Below are positions 27,117 through 35,958 of a stretch of DNA of 64,000 nt, piece after piece. Made by a program: the position numbers and the translations under genes. Source of the stretch: Paraclostridium sordellii (GTDB taxonomy: Bacteria > Bacillota > Clostridia > Peptostreptococcales > Peptostreptococcaceae); assembly GCF_000953675.1 (NCBI RefSeq), contig NZ_LN679998.1, forward strand, positions 829,911 to 893,910, written 5' to 3'. The notes under the pieces were generated by a model. The model was not told the DNA's origin, ran no database searches, and worked only from the letters and a program-made list of their open reading frames with translations. Each line of letters begins with the position of its first letter. The first letter of the stretch is position 1.

Positions 27117-28373
27117 ATGAGGAAACTTGGATTAACTAGCAAAATTTTAATCGGACTATTTTTAGGTATGTTATTTGGTATAATTCTTAGTAAAATGCCA
27201 GGAGGATATATAAAAGATACTTTATTATTAGGTGGATTTATAAATGTTATCGGAAGTGGATTTACAAAAGCTATAAAGATGATGGTAGTGCCTTTGGTAT
27301 TTGTATCTTTAGTTTGTGGAGTATCTGCAATGGAAGATATAAAGAAACTTGGAAGAATCGGATTTAAAACTATGGGATTTTATTTAACAACTACAGCTCT
27401 TGCTATATGCGTATCTTTAGCTTTAGGAGCAATGTTAAAGCCTGGTGCAGGACTTGATTTAGGAACAGTTGCATCTCAAAGTACCACAATAGCTAAAAAT
27501 CAGTCTTTATCGGAAATAGTATTAAACATAATTCCTTCAAACCCAATAGAATCTTTTGTAAAAGGAGAAATGTTACAAATAATATTCTTTGCAATGCTTA
27601 CAGGAATTTCAATGAGTTTAGTTGGTCAAAAAGCTCAACCTTTAAAAAATATATTTGAAAGTGCAAATGAAGTTTGTATGAAGATGGTTGGCGTTATAAT
27701 GAATTTTGCTCCATTTGGAGTATTTGCTCTTATAACAAATACTTTCGCAACAGTTGGTACACAAGCTATCGGTTCATTAGTTAAGTATATATTAGTAGTT
27801 TTATTTGGGCTTTTAATACATGTTGTTGTAGTTTATGGAGGTTCACTTAAAATATTTACTAAATTTAGTTTTATAGATTTTGCTCGTAAGTTCACTAAAG
27901 TAGCAGCAGTTACTTTTTCAACAGCTTCAAGCAATGCATCTGTACCAGTAAGTTTAGAGCTTATGGAAGAAATGGGTGTAAGCAAGAGTATACGTTCGTT
28001 TACTATACCTATGGGAGCTACTATAAATATGGACGGAACAGCTATAATGCAAGGTGTAGCAGCATTATTTATAGCTCAAGTTTATGGAGTTAACTTAGGA
28101 ATAAATGATATGTTAACAATAGTGTTAACAGCAACATTAGCATCAGTTGGAACAGCAGGTGTTCCGGGAGTCGGAATGATAATGCTATCTATGGTTCTTC
28201 AATCAGTAGGACTTCCACTTGAAGGAATCGGACTTATAATGGGAGTTGAAAGAATAATAGATATGTTTAGAACAACAGTAAACGTAATGGGAGACAACAC
28301 TTGCACATTAGTTGTTGCAAGTAGTGAAAAGGAATTTGAAGAAGATTCTATAAGAGAAGTAGAAGTAGCTTAA
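27117..28373 (+). CDS. Dicarboxylate/amino acid:cation symporter
   Basis: A 418-residue DAACS (GltP/GltT-like) transporter with about eight membrane helices and two re-entrant loops. Diagnostic motifs are FSTASSNASVPVSL (about residue 268, serine-rich loop HP1), TIPMGATINMDGTAIMQG (about 296) and GTAGVPGVGM (about 348, HP2). It imports glutamate, aspartate or C4-dicarboxylates with Na+ or H+; the exact substrate is not deduced. CGGAGGA lies just upstream of the ATG. Monocistronic, ending in a 20-bp terminator. Confidence 0.93.
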   Translation: MRKLGLTSKILIGLFLGMLFGIILSKMPGGYIKDTLLLGGFINVIGSGFTKAIKMMVVPLVFVSLVCGVSAMEDIKKLGRIGFKTMGFYLTTTALAICVSLALGAMLKPGAGLDLGTVASQSTTIAKNQSLSEIVLNIIPSNPIESFVKGEMLQIIFFAMLTGISMSLVGQKAQPLKNIFESANEVCMKMVGVIMNFAPFGVFALITNTFATVGTQAIGSLVKYILVVLFGLLIHVVVVYGGSLKIFTKFSFIDFARKFTKVAAVTFSTASSNASVPVSLELMEEMGVSKSIRSFTIPMGATINMDGTAIMQGVAALFIAQVYGVNLGINDMLTIVLTATLASVGTAGVPGVGMIMLSMVLQSVGLPLEGIGLIMGVERIIDMFRTTVNVMGDNTCTLVVASSEKEFEEDSIREVEVA

Positions 28374-28375
28374 TA

Positions 28376-28418
28376 AAAAAACACCCCCTCAATATAAAAT
28401 ATTGAGGGGGTGTTTTTT
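28376..28418 (+). terminator. Intrinsic terminator
   Basis: Arms 28376-28395 and 28399-28418 pair perfectly over 20 bp (CACCCCCTCAATAT core) with an AAA loop. Confidence 0.93.
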
Positions 28419-28432
28419 ATATAAACTTTTTG

Positions 28433-28460
28433 TTGACATATGTATAAACTAAGCTATAAT
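28433..28460 (+). promoter_or_regulatory. Sigma-A type promoter of the thiamine operon
   Basis: TTGACA at 28433-28438 and TATAAT at 28455-28460, spacer 16 bases, about 23 bases before the TPP aptamer. Confidence 0.85.
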
Positions 28461-28482
28461 AAAATTGTAATCTAAAATGAAT

Positions 28483-28567
28483 AGCTAGGGGTGCCTTATG
28501 GCTGAGAGATGAATTTTTATTCATTAACCCTCAAACCTGATCTGGATAATGCCAGCGTAGGAAAGCT
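28483..28567 (+). ncRNA. TPP riboswitch (THI element)
   Basis: The conserved aptamer parts are all present in order: GGGGTGCC (28488-28495), GGCTGAGA (28500-28507), AACCCT, ACCTGATCTGGATAATGCCA (28535 on) and GCGTAGGAAAGCT. It lies between a consensus promoter and thiD. The hairpin at 28608-28645 is the expected expression platform, giving transcription arrest when thiamine pyrophosphate is bound. Confidence 0.96.
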
Positions 28568-28607
28568 TTACTTAATATACAAATGAAATTTATTTGCATA
28601 GAAATTT

Positions 28608-28645
28608 AAGGCCATATTCCTACATAGGAATATGGCCTTTTGTTA
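28608..28645 (+). terminator. Riboswitch-controlled terminator
   Basis: Arms 28608-28620 and 28627-28639 pair perfectly (AAGGCCATATTCC) with T-rich tail, between the TPP aptamer and thiD. Confidence 0.88.
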
Positions 28646-28684
28646 TTAAATGAAACTTACAAGAACTATAAGGGGGACTACAAA

Positions 28685-29488
28685 ATGGAAAAATACAAAA
28701 TACCAACTCTTACAATAGCAGGTTCTGATTCATCAGGAGGAGCTGGGATTCAAGCTGACTTAAAAACCTTCAGTGCTATAGGAACCTATGGAATGAGTGT
28801 TATAACTGCTATTACAGCTCAAAGTACACAAGGAGTATTTTTAGTAGAAGACTTAAGTAAGGAAATAATTAAAAAGCAAATAGAGGTTGTATTTGATGAT
28901 ATACCACCTAAAGCCGTAAAAATAGGTATGGTATCAAGTCCGGAAATAATAAGAGTTATAGTTGATACTCTAGGTAAGTATAATCCTAAAAATCTAGTAG
29001 TAGATCCAGTTATGATTTCTAAAAGTGGATATTCACTTTTAAAGCCAGAAGCTAAAGAGAACTTAGTTAAGTATCTTATACCTAAAGCGTACATATTAAC
29101 ACCTAATACACTAGAAGCAGAAGAAATAGCAGGAATTAAAATAAATAATCTAGATGATATGAAATTAGTTGGAGAAAAGATTTTAGGATTAGGACCTAAT
29201 TATGTTCTTATGAAAGGTGGTCATTTAGATGGAGATGCAATAGATGTTTTAATTGGAAAAGATACTTTTGAAACTTATAAGAGTGAAAGATTAGATATGA
29301 AAAATACTCATGGGACAGGTTGTACATTATCTTCTGCTATAACTGCATACTTAGCACTAGGATTAGATGTTAAGGAAGCGGTTTTGGAAGCTAAAAAATA
29401 TATAACAAATGCAATAAAATATAGTTTTGACATAGGCAAAGGTGTAGGGCCTGTACATCATTTCTATAAATTTGATTTAAATAAATAA
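28685..29488 (+). CDS. thiD: Hydroxymethylpyrimidine/phosphomethylpyrimidine kinase
   Basis: A 267-residue ribokinase-fold enzyme phosphorylating HMP and HMP-P for thiamine synthesis. It has TIAGSDSSGGAGIQADLKTF at the N-terminus, DPVMISKSG (about residue 105) and the ATP/anion-hole motif THGTGCTLSSAI (about 209). Start ATG 28685 is 7 bases after AGGGGG; the open frame extends upstream into the terminator region without a ribosome site. First gene of a six-gene TPP-riboswitch operon. Confidence 0.95.
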   Translation: MEKYKIPTLTIAGSDSSGGAGIQADLKTFSAIGTYGMSVITAITAQSTQGVFLVEDLSKEIIKKQIEVVFDDIPPKAVKIGMVSSPEIIRVIVDTLGKYNPKNLVVDPVMISKSGYSLLKPEAKENLVKYLIPKAYILTPNTLEAEEIAGIKINNLDDMKLVGEKILGLGPNYVLMKGGHLDGDAIDVLIGKDTFETYKSERLDMKNTHGTGCTLSSAITAYLALGLDVKEAVLEAKKYITNAIKYSFDIGKGVGPVHHFYKFDLNK

Positions 29489-29517
29489 TAAACTAAGGTA
29501 AACGGGGGAGATAAAAT

Positions 29518-30303
29518 ATGTTTAATTTATTAAGTAAAGTAAGAGAGGTTAATCCATTAGTACTTCATTATACAAATGAAGTAACTATAAACGATTGTGC
29601 AAATATAACACTTGCTTTAGGTGCAAGTCCGCTTATGAGTTATTCTTATGAAGAAATCGAAGAGATAATTCCAATTGCAAGTTGTGTTGTTATAAATATA
29701 GGAACAATGAATTCATCACATACAGAATTATTTTTAAAGGCTGGAAAAATTGCTAATAAATTTAATAAACCAGTTGTATTAGATCCAGTAGGTGTATTTG
29801 CTACTAAATCGAGAGCCTTATTAGTAGAAAAGTTATTAAACGAAGTTAAGTTTGATGTTATAAAAGGAAATGCATCAGAGATAAAATACATAGGTGGATT
29901 TGATGTAAAGGGAAAAGGTGTAGATTCTTTTGAAGAAGATGAAAATATAGATGACATAATAAAAAAAGTAGCTAAAAAATTAGAATGTGTAGTAGCTTCA
30001 ACAGGAAAGATTGATGTTATAACTGATGGAGAAAAAGTTATAAAGATTGACAATGGATCTTCAAAACTAAAAAGTATAACAGGAACAGGATGTATGAGTG
30101 CTAGTTTAATAGGAAGTTACTTAGGAATTAGTGAAAATAAATTAGAATCGGCTAGTATGGGTATTCTTACAATGAGCTTATGTGGAGAACTAGCAGATAA
30201 AGACAACATAGGGATTGGAAGCTTTAAGGTAAGTTTAATGGATAATATATATAGCTTAAATAAAGAAACATTAAATAAATTCTCTAGGGTGGAGGTGCTT
30301 TAG
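29518..30303 (+). CDS. thiM: Hydroxyethylthiazole kinase
   Basis: A 261-residue thiazole salvage kinase. Typical motifs are LVLHYTNEVTINDCANITLALGA-like N-terminus (NPLVLHYTN, then ASPLMSYSYEE), NIGTMN, VLDPVGVFAT (about residue 90), VIKGNASEI (about 115) and the catalytic SITGTGCM (about 187). It makes thiazole phosphate for ThiE. GGGGGAG ribosome site; its stop overlaps the GTG start of tenA by one base, so they are translationally coupled. Confidence 0.95.
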   Translation: MFNLLSKVREVNPLVLHYTNEVTINDCANITLALGASPLMSYSYEEIEEIIPIASCVVINIGTMNSSHTELFLKAGKIANKFNKPVVLDPVGVFATKSRALLVEKLLNEVKFDVIKGNASEIKYIGGFDVKGKGVDSFEEDENIDDIIKKVAKKLECVVASTGKIDVITDGEKVIKIDNGSSKLKSITGTGCMSASLIGSYLGISENKLESASMGILTMSLCGELADKDNIGIGSFKVSLMDNIYSLNKETLNKFSRVEVL

Positions 30304-30977
30304 TGAAGTTTACAGATTATTTATTCGATGAAGTTAAAGATATATGGGAAAGCTACTTAAATCATCCTTTTGTAAAGGAAATAGGAGAAGGAACATTACC
30401 AAAAGAAAAATTTAAAAGCTATCTTATACAAGATTATTTATATTTAAAAGAGTTCTCAAAGGTATTTGCAATGGGAATAGTAAAATCAGCAACTATTAAG
30501 GAAATGAAGTTTTTTAATAGGGCGGCAAAAGGGTCAATGGAAGATGAAGCTGCTATACACATAGATTATATGAAAAAACTAGATATACCGCCAGTAGAAG
30601 CAGAAAAGTGTGAACTTGAAATGGTTTCAAGTAGTTATACAAGTTATATGCAAGCAGTAGCTTTAACAGGTGGAGTAAAAGAAATAGTAATGGCAACTCT
30701 ACCTTGTAACTGGAGTTATAACTATATAGGACATTACTTATATGAAACATACAAAGATACTTTAGATACAAACTATTATAAAGATTGGATAAAAATGTAT
30801 GCAGATAATGAATTTGATGAATTATTAAAAGAATGGTTAGATTATACAAACAATTTATGTAGTAATTTAAGTGAAGAGGAAATGAAAAAACTTACAGAAA
30901 TATTTATAAAATCTAGCTTATATGAATTAGATTTTTGGAATATGGCATATGAAAAAGTAAAAGAGGCGAGTATTTAA
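30303..30977 (+). CDS. tenA: Aminopyrimidine aminohydrolase (thiaminase II)
   Basis: A 224-residue all-helical TenA protein. It shows IQDYLYL with Asp44, the nucleophile Cys135 in LPCNWSYNYIG, YADNEFDE (about 166) and the C-terminal glutamate in YELDFW (about 209), matching the TenA active site. It hydrolyses the amino-pyrimidine of degraded thiamine to recover HMP, which ThiD then phosphorylates. GTG start overlaps the thiM stop; GGAGGTG lies upstream. Its own stop overlaps the next gene's ATG. Confidence 0.94.
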   Translation: MKFTDYLFDEVKDIWESYLNHPFVKEIGEGTLPKEKFKSYLIQDYLYLKEFSKVFAMGIVKSATIKEMKFFNRAAKGSMEDEAAIHIDYMKKLDIPPVEAEKCELEMVSSSYTSYMQAVALTGGVKEIVMATLPCNWSYNYIGHYLYETYKDTLDTNYYKDWIKMYADNEFDELLKEWLDYTNNLCSNLSEEEMKKLTEIFIKSSLYELDFWNMAYEKVKEASI

Positions 30978-31579
30978 TGACAAGTATATTAATAATTCTT
31001 ATAAGTATAGGATTATTTTGGGTTTATATAAAAGATATAAACAAAACTAAGTTTACGACAAAGGAAATAGTTGTAATAGCTATGTTTAGTGCAATATCTT
31101 TTATATTGTATATGATACAATTTATAAAATATCCACAAGGTGGAGGAATCACATTATTTTCTATGTTGCCTCCTATGCTATTAGCTATATTATATGGAAG
31201 ATGTGCAGGTGTTACAGGGGGATTAGTGTTTGGATTATTAAAACTGTTAAATGGCGTATATGTAGTTCATCCAGCACAGTTTATACTAGATTATTTATTA
31301 TCTACTATGGCACTTGGACTAGCAGGAGAATTTGGAACAGATAAAAAGATTGATATTGTAAAAGGTTGTTTATTTGCAAGTGCTTTAAGTGTAATAGTAA
31401 ATATAATTTCAGGTGTAGTATTTTTCGGCCAATATGCGCCAAAAGGAATGAACATATTATTATATTCTTGTATATACAATATATCTAGTTCTGGAGTTGA
31501 AGGAATACTTTCAACTATAATATTAGTTTTATTACCAATAAAAAGATTTCAAAAAGTTTTAAAGGTATCTAAAAACTAG
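30977..31579 (+). CDS. thiT: ThiT-like ECF transporter substrate-binding subunit, copy 1
   Basis: A 200-residue S-component with six membrane segments, of the ThiT family: YPQGGGITLFSMLPPMLL (about residue 53), GLVFGLLKLLNG, VHPAQFILDYLL (about 97) and FFGQYAPKGMNI (about 153). S-components bind a vitamin and work with the shared EcfAAT module, which is not in the window. The ATG overlaps the tenA stop. Where ThiT normally has HFxSGxxFW, this protein has NIISGVVFF. The usual thiamine-binding His and Trp are therefore changed, and a related precursor may be the substrate. A paralog lies two genes downstream. Confidence 0.87.
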   Translation: MTSILIILISIGLFWVYIKDINKTKFTTKEIVVIAMFSAISFILYMIQFIKYPQGGGITLFSMLPPMLLAILYGRCAGVTGGLVFGLLKLLNGVYVVHPAQFILDYLLSTMALGLAGEFGTDKKIDIVKGCLFASALSVIVNIISGVVFFGQYAPKGMNILLYSCIYNISSSGVEGILSTIILVLLPIKRFQKVLKVSKN

Positions 31580-31593
31580 AAGGAGATATAAAA

Positions 31594-32211
31594 ATGAAAG
31601 AAAAATTAAAATTATATTTAGTTACTGATTCAGAAATTTTAAAGGAAAGAGACTTTTATAAATGTATAGAAGATGCTTTAAAAGGAGGGGTAACTACATT
31701 ACAATTAAGAGAAAAAAATGTTAATGGAAAAGAATTTTTAGAAAAAGCATATAAATTAAGAGAACTTACTAAAAAATATAATGTACTTTTTATAATAAAT
31801 GATAGAGTTGATATTGCTATGCTTTGTGATGCAGATGGAGTGCATGTAGGTCAAAGTGACATTCCACTAAGAGAAGTTAGAAAGTTAGTTGGAGATAATA
31901 AGATAATAGGAGTATCAGCACACAATATAAAAGAAGCTATGGAAGCTAAAAATAATGGAGCTGATTATATAGGAGTAGGTGCAATGTTTAATACATCTAC
32001 TAAAAATGATGCAACATTAGTAACATTAAAAGAATTAGAGGAAATAGATAAAGGTGTAGAGATACCTAAAGTTTTAATAGGGGGAATAACTTTAGATAAT
32101 ATATCTACATTTAAGGATATAAATGTAGATGGATATGCAATAGTATCAGCTATATTAAATAGTGATGATATATATAATGAATGTTTAAAATGGAGGAAAA
32201 CAAATGATTAA
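31594..32211 (+). CDS. thiE: Thiamine phosphate synthase
   Basis: A 205-residue TIM-barrel enzyme joining HMP-PP and thiazole phosphate to thiamine phosphate. Recognisable elements are LYLVTDSEIL at the start, TLQLREKNVNGKEFL (about residue 35), INDRVDIA, DGVHVGQSD (about 87), IGVSAHN, DYIGVGAMFNTSTKND (about 124) and IGGIT (about 164). The HMP phosphate-binding loop reads MFNTSTKND, slightly altered from the usual F.T.TK. AGAAGGAGA ribosome site; it overlaps the next thiT-like gene by 8 bases. Confidence 0.94.
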   Translation: MKEKLKLYLVTDSEILKERDFYKCIEDALKGGVTTLQLREKNVNGKEFLEKAYKLRELTKKYNVLFIINDRVDIAMLCDADGVHVGQSDIPLREVRKLVGDNKIIGVSAHNIKEAMEAKNNGADYIGVGAMFNTSTKNDATLVTLKELEEIDKGVEIPKVLIGGITLDNISTFKDINVDGYAIVSAILNSDDIYNECLKWRKTND

Positions 32212-32806
32212 TGCGATTATAATAATAGGAAGTATAGCGTTTTTCATATATTATCTTAAAGGTTTAAAAAATACTAAGTTTAATGCAAAACTAATAGTTA
32301 CAATAGGTATGTTTAGTGCTATATCATATATACTTAGCATGATAGAATTTATAAAATATCCACAAGGTGGAGGAATTTCACTATTTTCAATGTTACCAAC
32401 AATGTTATTATCAGTATTATGTGGAAATACTATAGGAATAACTGGGGGGCTATTATATGGTTTATTAAAGCTATTAAAAGGGGCTTATATAATTCACCCA
32501 GCGCAATTTTTATTAGACTATATTCTACCAACGATGTTACTTGGACTAGCTGGAATATTTGGAAAAGAAAAAAAATCAAAAGTTATATTAGGGTGTTTAT
32601 TTGCCTTAGTACTTAGTGTATCTATGAATATAATATCTGGATGCGTATTCTTTGGACAATATGTACCTAAAGGTATGAATATATTTGTTTATTCATTCTT
32701 ATATAACGTGTCAAGTGTAGGAGTAGAAGGATTATTATCAACTATAATAATTTCTATATTACCACTCAATAGATTTAATAAAGCTTTAAACTTAGGTAAT
32801 AATTAA
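32204..32806 (+). CDS. ThiT-like ECF transporter substrate-binding subunit, copy 2
   Basis: A 200-residue paralog of the protein at 30977, similar throughout (roughly 60% by eye), again with six membrane segments, YPQGGGISLFSMLP, IHPAQFLLDYIL, NIISGCVFFGQY and PKGMNIFVYS. It also has Asn and Phe where ThiT usually has His and Trp. Two such subunits in one TPP-controlled operon suggest two related substrates, for example thiamine and a pyrimidine or thiazole precursor. That is inference. ATG overlaps the thiE end; GGAGG is 6 bases upstream. Last gene of the operon. Confidence 0.85.
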   Translation: MINAIIIIGSIAFFIYYLKGLKNTKFNAKLIVTIGMFSAISYILSMIEFIKYPQGGGISLFSMLPTMLLSVLCGNTIGITGGLLYGLLKLLKGAYIIHPAQFLLDYILPTMLLGLAGIFGKEKKSKVILGCLFALVLSVSMNIISGCVFFGQYVPKGMNIFVYSFLYNVSSVGVEGLLSTIIISILPLNRFNKALNLGNN

Positions 32807-32848
32807 AAAAGGAGATGTATAAAATTTACTTTATACATCTCTTTTTTT
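32805..32848 (+). terminator. Intrinsic terminator of the thiamine operon
   Basis: Arms 32805-32823 and 32830-32848 pair with one G-U and a T-run on the 3' side (GGAGATGTATAAA core). Confidence 0.88.
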
Positions 32849-32962
32849 ATTACTAATTTTTATAAATACTATTTAGCTAAGTTATTTAAAAATAATACAT
32901 TAGAGTCAATGTAAATTAAAAAGTAATATATTAAATTATATGAGTAGATTTATTTAGCTAAT

Positions 32963-33289
32963 ATGTATATACAGATATCAAAGGTAGAAATGCATCATTT
33001 AGACATACTTGGGCAAGTAATAACTTTACTAGGAGGAAATCCTCAATATAGAGGGTCATATAGTACTAATTTTAAGCCTTGGAATGGCTCCTTTGTATAT
33101 TATGGAGTAAATATATGTGAGAGATTGTATAAAGATTTAGAATCAGAGTATTCTGATATAGCATCATATAAGAGACATATAGAAATAATAGACGATGATT
33201 ATATAATAAAAATAATTCAAAGAATAATATTAGATGAGAAAGTTCATATAAAACATTTTAAATCAGCTATTAAAAAATACTGTAATTAA
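32963..33289 (+). pseudogene. N-terminally truncated ferritin-like protein
   Basis: A 108-residue frame matching, from memory, only the later part of clostridial ferritin-like proteins of about 170 residues. It starts in the middle of a helix (QISKVEMHHLDILGQVI, with the metal-binding ExxH), then LLGGNPQYRG and the closing helix IILDEKVHIKHF with a second ExxH. The first helix pair, which carries the other metal ligands, is absent. The frame is closed by a stop at 32945. There is no ribosome site before ATG 32963. It is probably a decayed gene; a short functional form cannot be excluded. Confidence 0.55.
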
Positions 33290-33520
33290 AAAATATTAAA
33301 TACTAAAAATAAAGTATTTTATTTTGGTTTTTATGTATTTAAATTATATGGTTTGAGTATAGTTAGGGTATAATCTAATTTGATTTAATGTAACAAAGTT
33401 AGATATAATATCTATATCATTAATATATTTATTTTACTTAAGAAAATTAGTAGGGGTATTGATTTAAACATATTGATGAAATTTTAAATCATGTTTAGAT
33501 TTACATTTGGGGAGGAGATT
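33290..33520. other. AT-rich intergenic region
   Basis: About 230 bases holding a weak hairpin near 33300 and a TATAAT-like element near 33371; no gene seen. Confidence 0.35.
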
Positions 33521-34045
33521 ATGAAAAAATTAAAACAAATTTTATTTGCTTTAATTATAGTTATTGTTGTCGGGGTCATAGGATATAAGTTATTTGAAGA
33601 AGTTTCTTACAAAGATAGTAAAAAGGAACAAGTTAAAGATGAAAGTGGAAAAGTAGTATCTTATACAGGTAACTATCAAGAATTGTTACAGAAAGAGTTT
33701 GATAAAGCTAAATCATATAAAGTGTTTGAGTTTAAACAAGATAATATATATGATTTAGTGCATTGGATGTCAAATCCAGTAATAAAAGCTAAGCAAGGTA
33801 AAAAAATAGGGGTTATAGAACCTAGTCCAGATAATATATATAAACTTAAAACTATATTAGAAAAAACAAAAATACCACATAGAGATTTCTTTTTAGAAAA
33901 TCTAAAAAATTGGGAAAAAGGAAAATTTACAAATGTTGAAGATATGCACAATACTGCCTGGAAAATGTTAGATGGAAGCATAGGAAGGGCTATTGGAGAA
34001 GATAAGGCTGAAATTAACAACTTAAAAGAAAAGGATTACAAATAA
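33521..34045 (+). CDS. DUF6241-like secreted/anchored protein
   Basis: A 174-residue protein with an N-terminal membrane anchor or signal (KQILFALIIVIVVGVIGYKLF, shortened here to its centre IIVIVVGVIG) and an extracellular domain. The domain pattern IYDLVHWMSNPVIKA, IEPSPDNIYKLKTIL, FFLENLKNWEKGKFTN and HNTAWKMLDGSIGRA resembles DUF6241 proteins of bacilli and clostridia, whose function is unknown. ATG 33521 is 4 bases after GGGGAGGAG. An upstream frame extension lacks a site. It stands alone. Confidence 0.65.
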   Translation: MKKLKQILFALIIVIVVGVIGYKLFEEVSYKDSKKEQVKDESGKVVSYTGNYQELLQKEFDKAKSYKVFEFKQDNIYDLVHWMSNPVIKAKQGKKIGVIEPSPDNIYKLKTILEKTKIPHRDFFLENLKNWEKGKFTNVEDMHNTAWKMLDGSIGRAIGEDKAEINNLKEKDYK

Positions 34046-34125
34046 AATTCAAGTAATATAGTTGACAATATATAAAAACAGAATGTAGACTGTATTTGAT
34101 ATATGATTAGAAAGAAGGTAATAAT

Positions 34126-34386
34126 ATGGAAGAAATATACAGATTAATAGAAGAAAAAATAAAAAATGCTGGGTACAATGGACCTGTAAGTGGAGAAGAA
34201 ATATACGATGAAATATGTGATGAAATAGAAGATAAGGAAAATGGAAGTTATATATTCATGTCTAAAAAAGAAGATGATGTGTTATTTGAATATAAAATAG
34301 ATGTAATGGATGAAAACTTCAATTTATCATATATAGATATAGTTACTCCAGTAGGAAAAGTTCATATAGACTTTGATGAAAAGTAA
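34126..34386 (+). CDS. Small acidic protein, unknown
   Basis: An 86-residue soluble protein, very acidic (many Glu/Asp), which I do not recognise. The N-terminal half looks helical (MEEIYRLIEEKIKNAGY) and the second half beta-rich (YIFMSKKEDDVLFEYKIDVM). AAGAAGG is 6 bases upstream of the ATG, and a clear terminator follows, so the gene is probably real. It is not in an obvious operon with its neighbours. Confidence 0.6.
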   Translation: MEEIYRLIEEKIKNAGYNGPVSGEEIYDEICDEIEDKENGSYIFMSKKEDDVLFEYKIDVMDENFNLSYIDIVTPVGKVHIDFDEK

Positions 34387-34390
34387 AGTG

Positions 34391-34428
34391 AAAAAAATTC
34401 TAAGGTTTTAAAGCCTTAGAATTTTTTT
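34391..34428 (+). terminator. Intrinsic terminator
   Basis: Arms 34391-34405 and 34414-34428 pair over 15 bp (AATTCTAAGG/CCTTAGAATT core) with A/T runs. Confidence 0.9.
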
Positions 34429-34515
34429 ATTTAGAAACTACTGTAATCGATAAAAATTTGCATGATATGATATAATTTATATATTATATGTAATTAAACA
34501 TAAAAGGAGAATAGT

Positions 34516-35787
34516 ATGGATTTATTTGATTTATTAGAACAAAATCAAGAAAAAGAAGAAAATGAAAAAGTAGATATGTCATATAGTGATCAAATTAGGC
34601 TTAATAGTTATGTTGGGTCTAGAATTAACACTGACTTTAGAATAAAAAATAGAAAAATTAACAATAAAGAAGAAGTTCCTACAAATGAAGAAGTTAAAGT
34701 ATCTATAAATAATGAATGTGATGAAGATAATAAAATAGAAGAAATACAAATAAATGAAACTATAAGTAAGGAAAAGTTACTTGTAATAGATGGATCATCA
34801 TTACTTAGCACAAGCTACTTTGCAAGACTTCCAAGACAAGTAATGTTTGCAAAAACAATAGAAGAAAAAGAGCAATATTATGATAAAATACTTCAAACAA
34901 AAGATGGAGTATACACAAATGGAGTTTATGGATTTATGCAAGTTATGTTATCTATGATTAAAAATCAAAATCCAACTCACTTAGCAGTATGTCTAGACTC
35001 TACAAGAATGACTTTTAGAAAATTAATATATGATGATTACAAAGGTACAAGAAAGCCAGTAGAGGTGCCTCTTAAAGAACAATACGACTTACTAAAAGAT
35101 ATGTTAGAAACAATAGGGGTTAAAGTATTAATGTCAAATCCGAGTGAAAATTACGAAAATGTATTTGAAGCAGATGATTTTGCAGGTACTTTATCTAAAA
35201 AATTTCAATCAGAAATACCAGTAGCACTATATACAAAAGATGAAGATTACCTTCAACTAGTAGATTATAATACTGTTGTATGGATGAATACATCAAAGGC
35301 ACAAGACCTTGCTAGCAGTATGGATTTAAACTTAAAAGAACTAAATTTACCAAATAATACATTTGAATATACTATAGATTCCCTAAAGCAAGTTAAAAAT
35401 TTAAAGCCACATCAAATAATAGATTACAAAGCTATATCAGGTGATTCATCAGATAATATACCTGGTATAAAAGGTTTAGGGGATACGACGAGTATACCAC
35501 TACTTCAAAAGTATGATACTTTAGAGGATATTTATGAATCAATAGATGGTTTAGATGAAAAAGGATTAAAGCTTGTAGCAACAGAATGGAAAAATGAATT
35601 AGGGATTAGAAATCCTATGAAAAAATTAGTAGCAGAAAAAGAAAATGCATTTATGTCTAAAAAGTTAGCTACAATAAAAACTGATATAAACTTAGATATA
35701 AGTTTAGAAGATTTAAAAATAAATATAGATAAAAAAATATTACAAGAACAATTAGATAAATATGAAATGAAAAGTATAAAATTATAA
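34516..35787 (+). CDS. Stand-alone 5'-3' exonuclease (PolA N-terminal type)
   Basis: A 423-residue protein with an acidic, probably disordered N-terminal region (about residues 1-90) and a FEN/5'-3' exonuclease domain. The metal-binding aspartates are in LVIDGSSLL (about 93), CLDSTRMTFR (about 159), EADDFAG (about 216) and LYTKDEDYLQL (about 237). The helix-three-turn-helix DNA-binding motif KAISGDSSDNIPGIKGLG is at about 310. It should remove flaps or RNA primers. No polymerase domain follows. The N-terminal extension is unusual for this family and may be a protein-contact region. AAAGGAGA ribosome site; monocistronic. Confidence 0.85.
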   Translation: MDLFDLLEQNQEKEENEKVDMSYSDQIRLNSYVGSRINTDFRIKNRKINNKEEVPTNEEVKVSINNECDEDNKIEEIQINETISKEKLLVIDGSSLLSTSYFARLPRQVMFAKTIEEKEQYYDKILQTKDGVYTNGVYGFMQVMLSMIKNQNPTHLAVCLDSTRMTFRKLIYDDYKGTRKPVEVPLKEQYDLLKDMLETIGVKVLMSNPSENYENVFEADDFAGTLSKKFQSEIPVALYTKDEDYLQLVDYNTVVWMNTSKAQDLASSMDLNLKELNLPNNTFEYTIDSLKQVKNLKPHQIIDYKAISGDSSDNIPGIKGLGDTTSIPLLQKYDTLEDIYESIDGLDEKGLKLVATEWKNELGIRNPMKKLVAEKENAFMSKKLATIKTDINLDISLEDLKINIDKKILQEQLDKYEMKSIKL

Positions 35788-35791
35788 TAAT

Positions 35792-35833
35792 TATTTAAAT
35801 AGGATGTCTAAATATAGACATCCTATTTAAATA
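35792..35833 (+). terminator. Hairpin after exonuclease gene
   Basis: Arms 35792-35810 and 35815-35833 pair perfectly over 19 bp; the tail is AT-rich but not a pure T-run, so terminator strength is uncertain. Confidence 0.65.
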
Positions 35834-35958
35834 CAAGCTAGACATAGGTGATATAATTTTATATGAAATAAAATTTATATGTTAATGTATAATTAATAGG
35901 TTATAAATAAGATTATATAATTATATGGAATTATAGAGGTTTTATAGGAGGGTAATTT

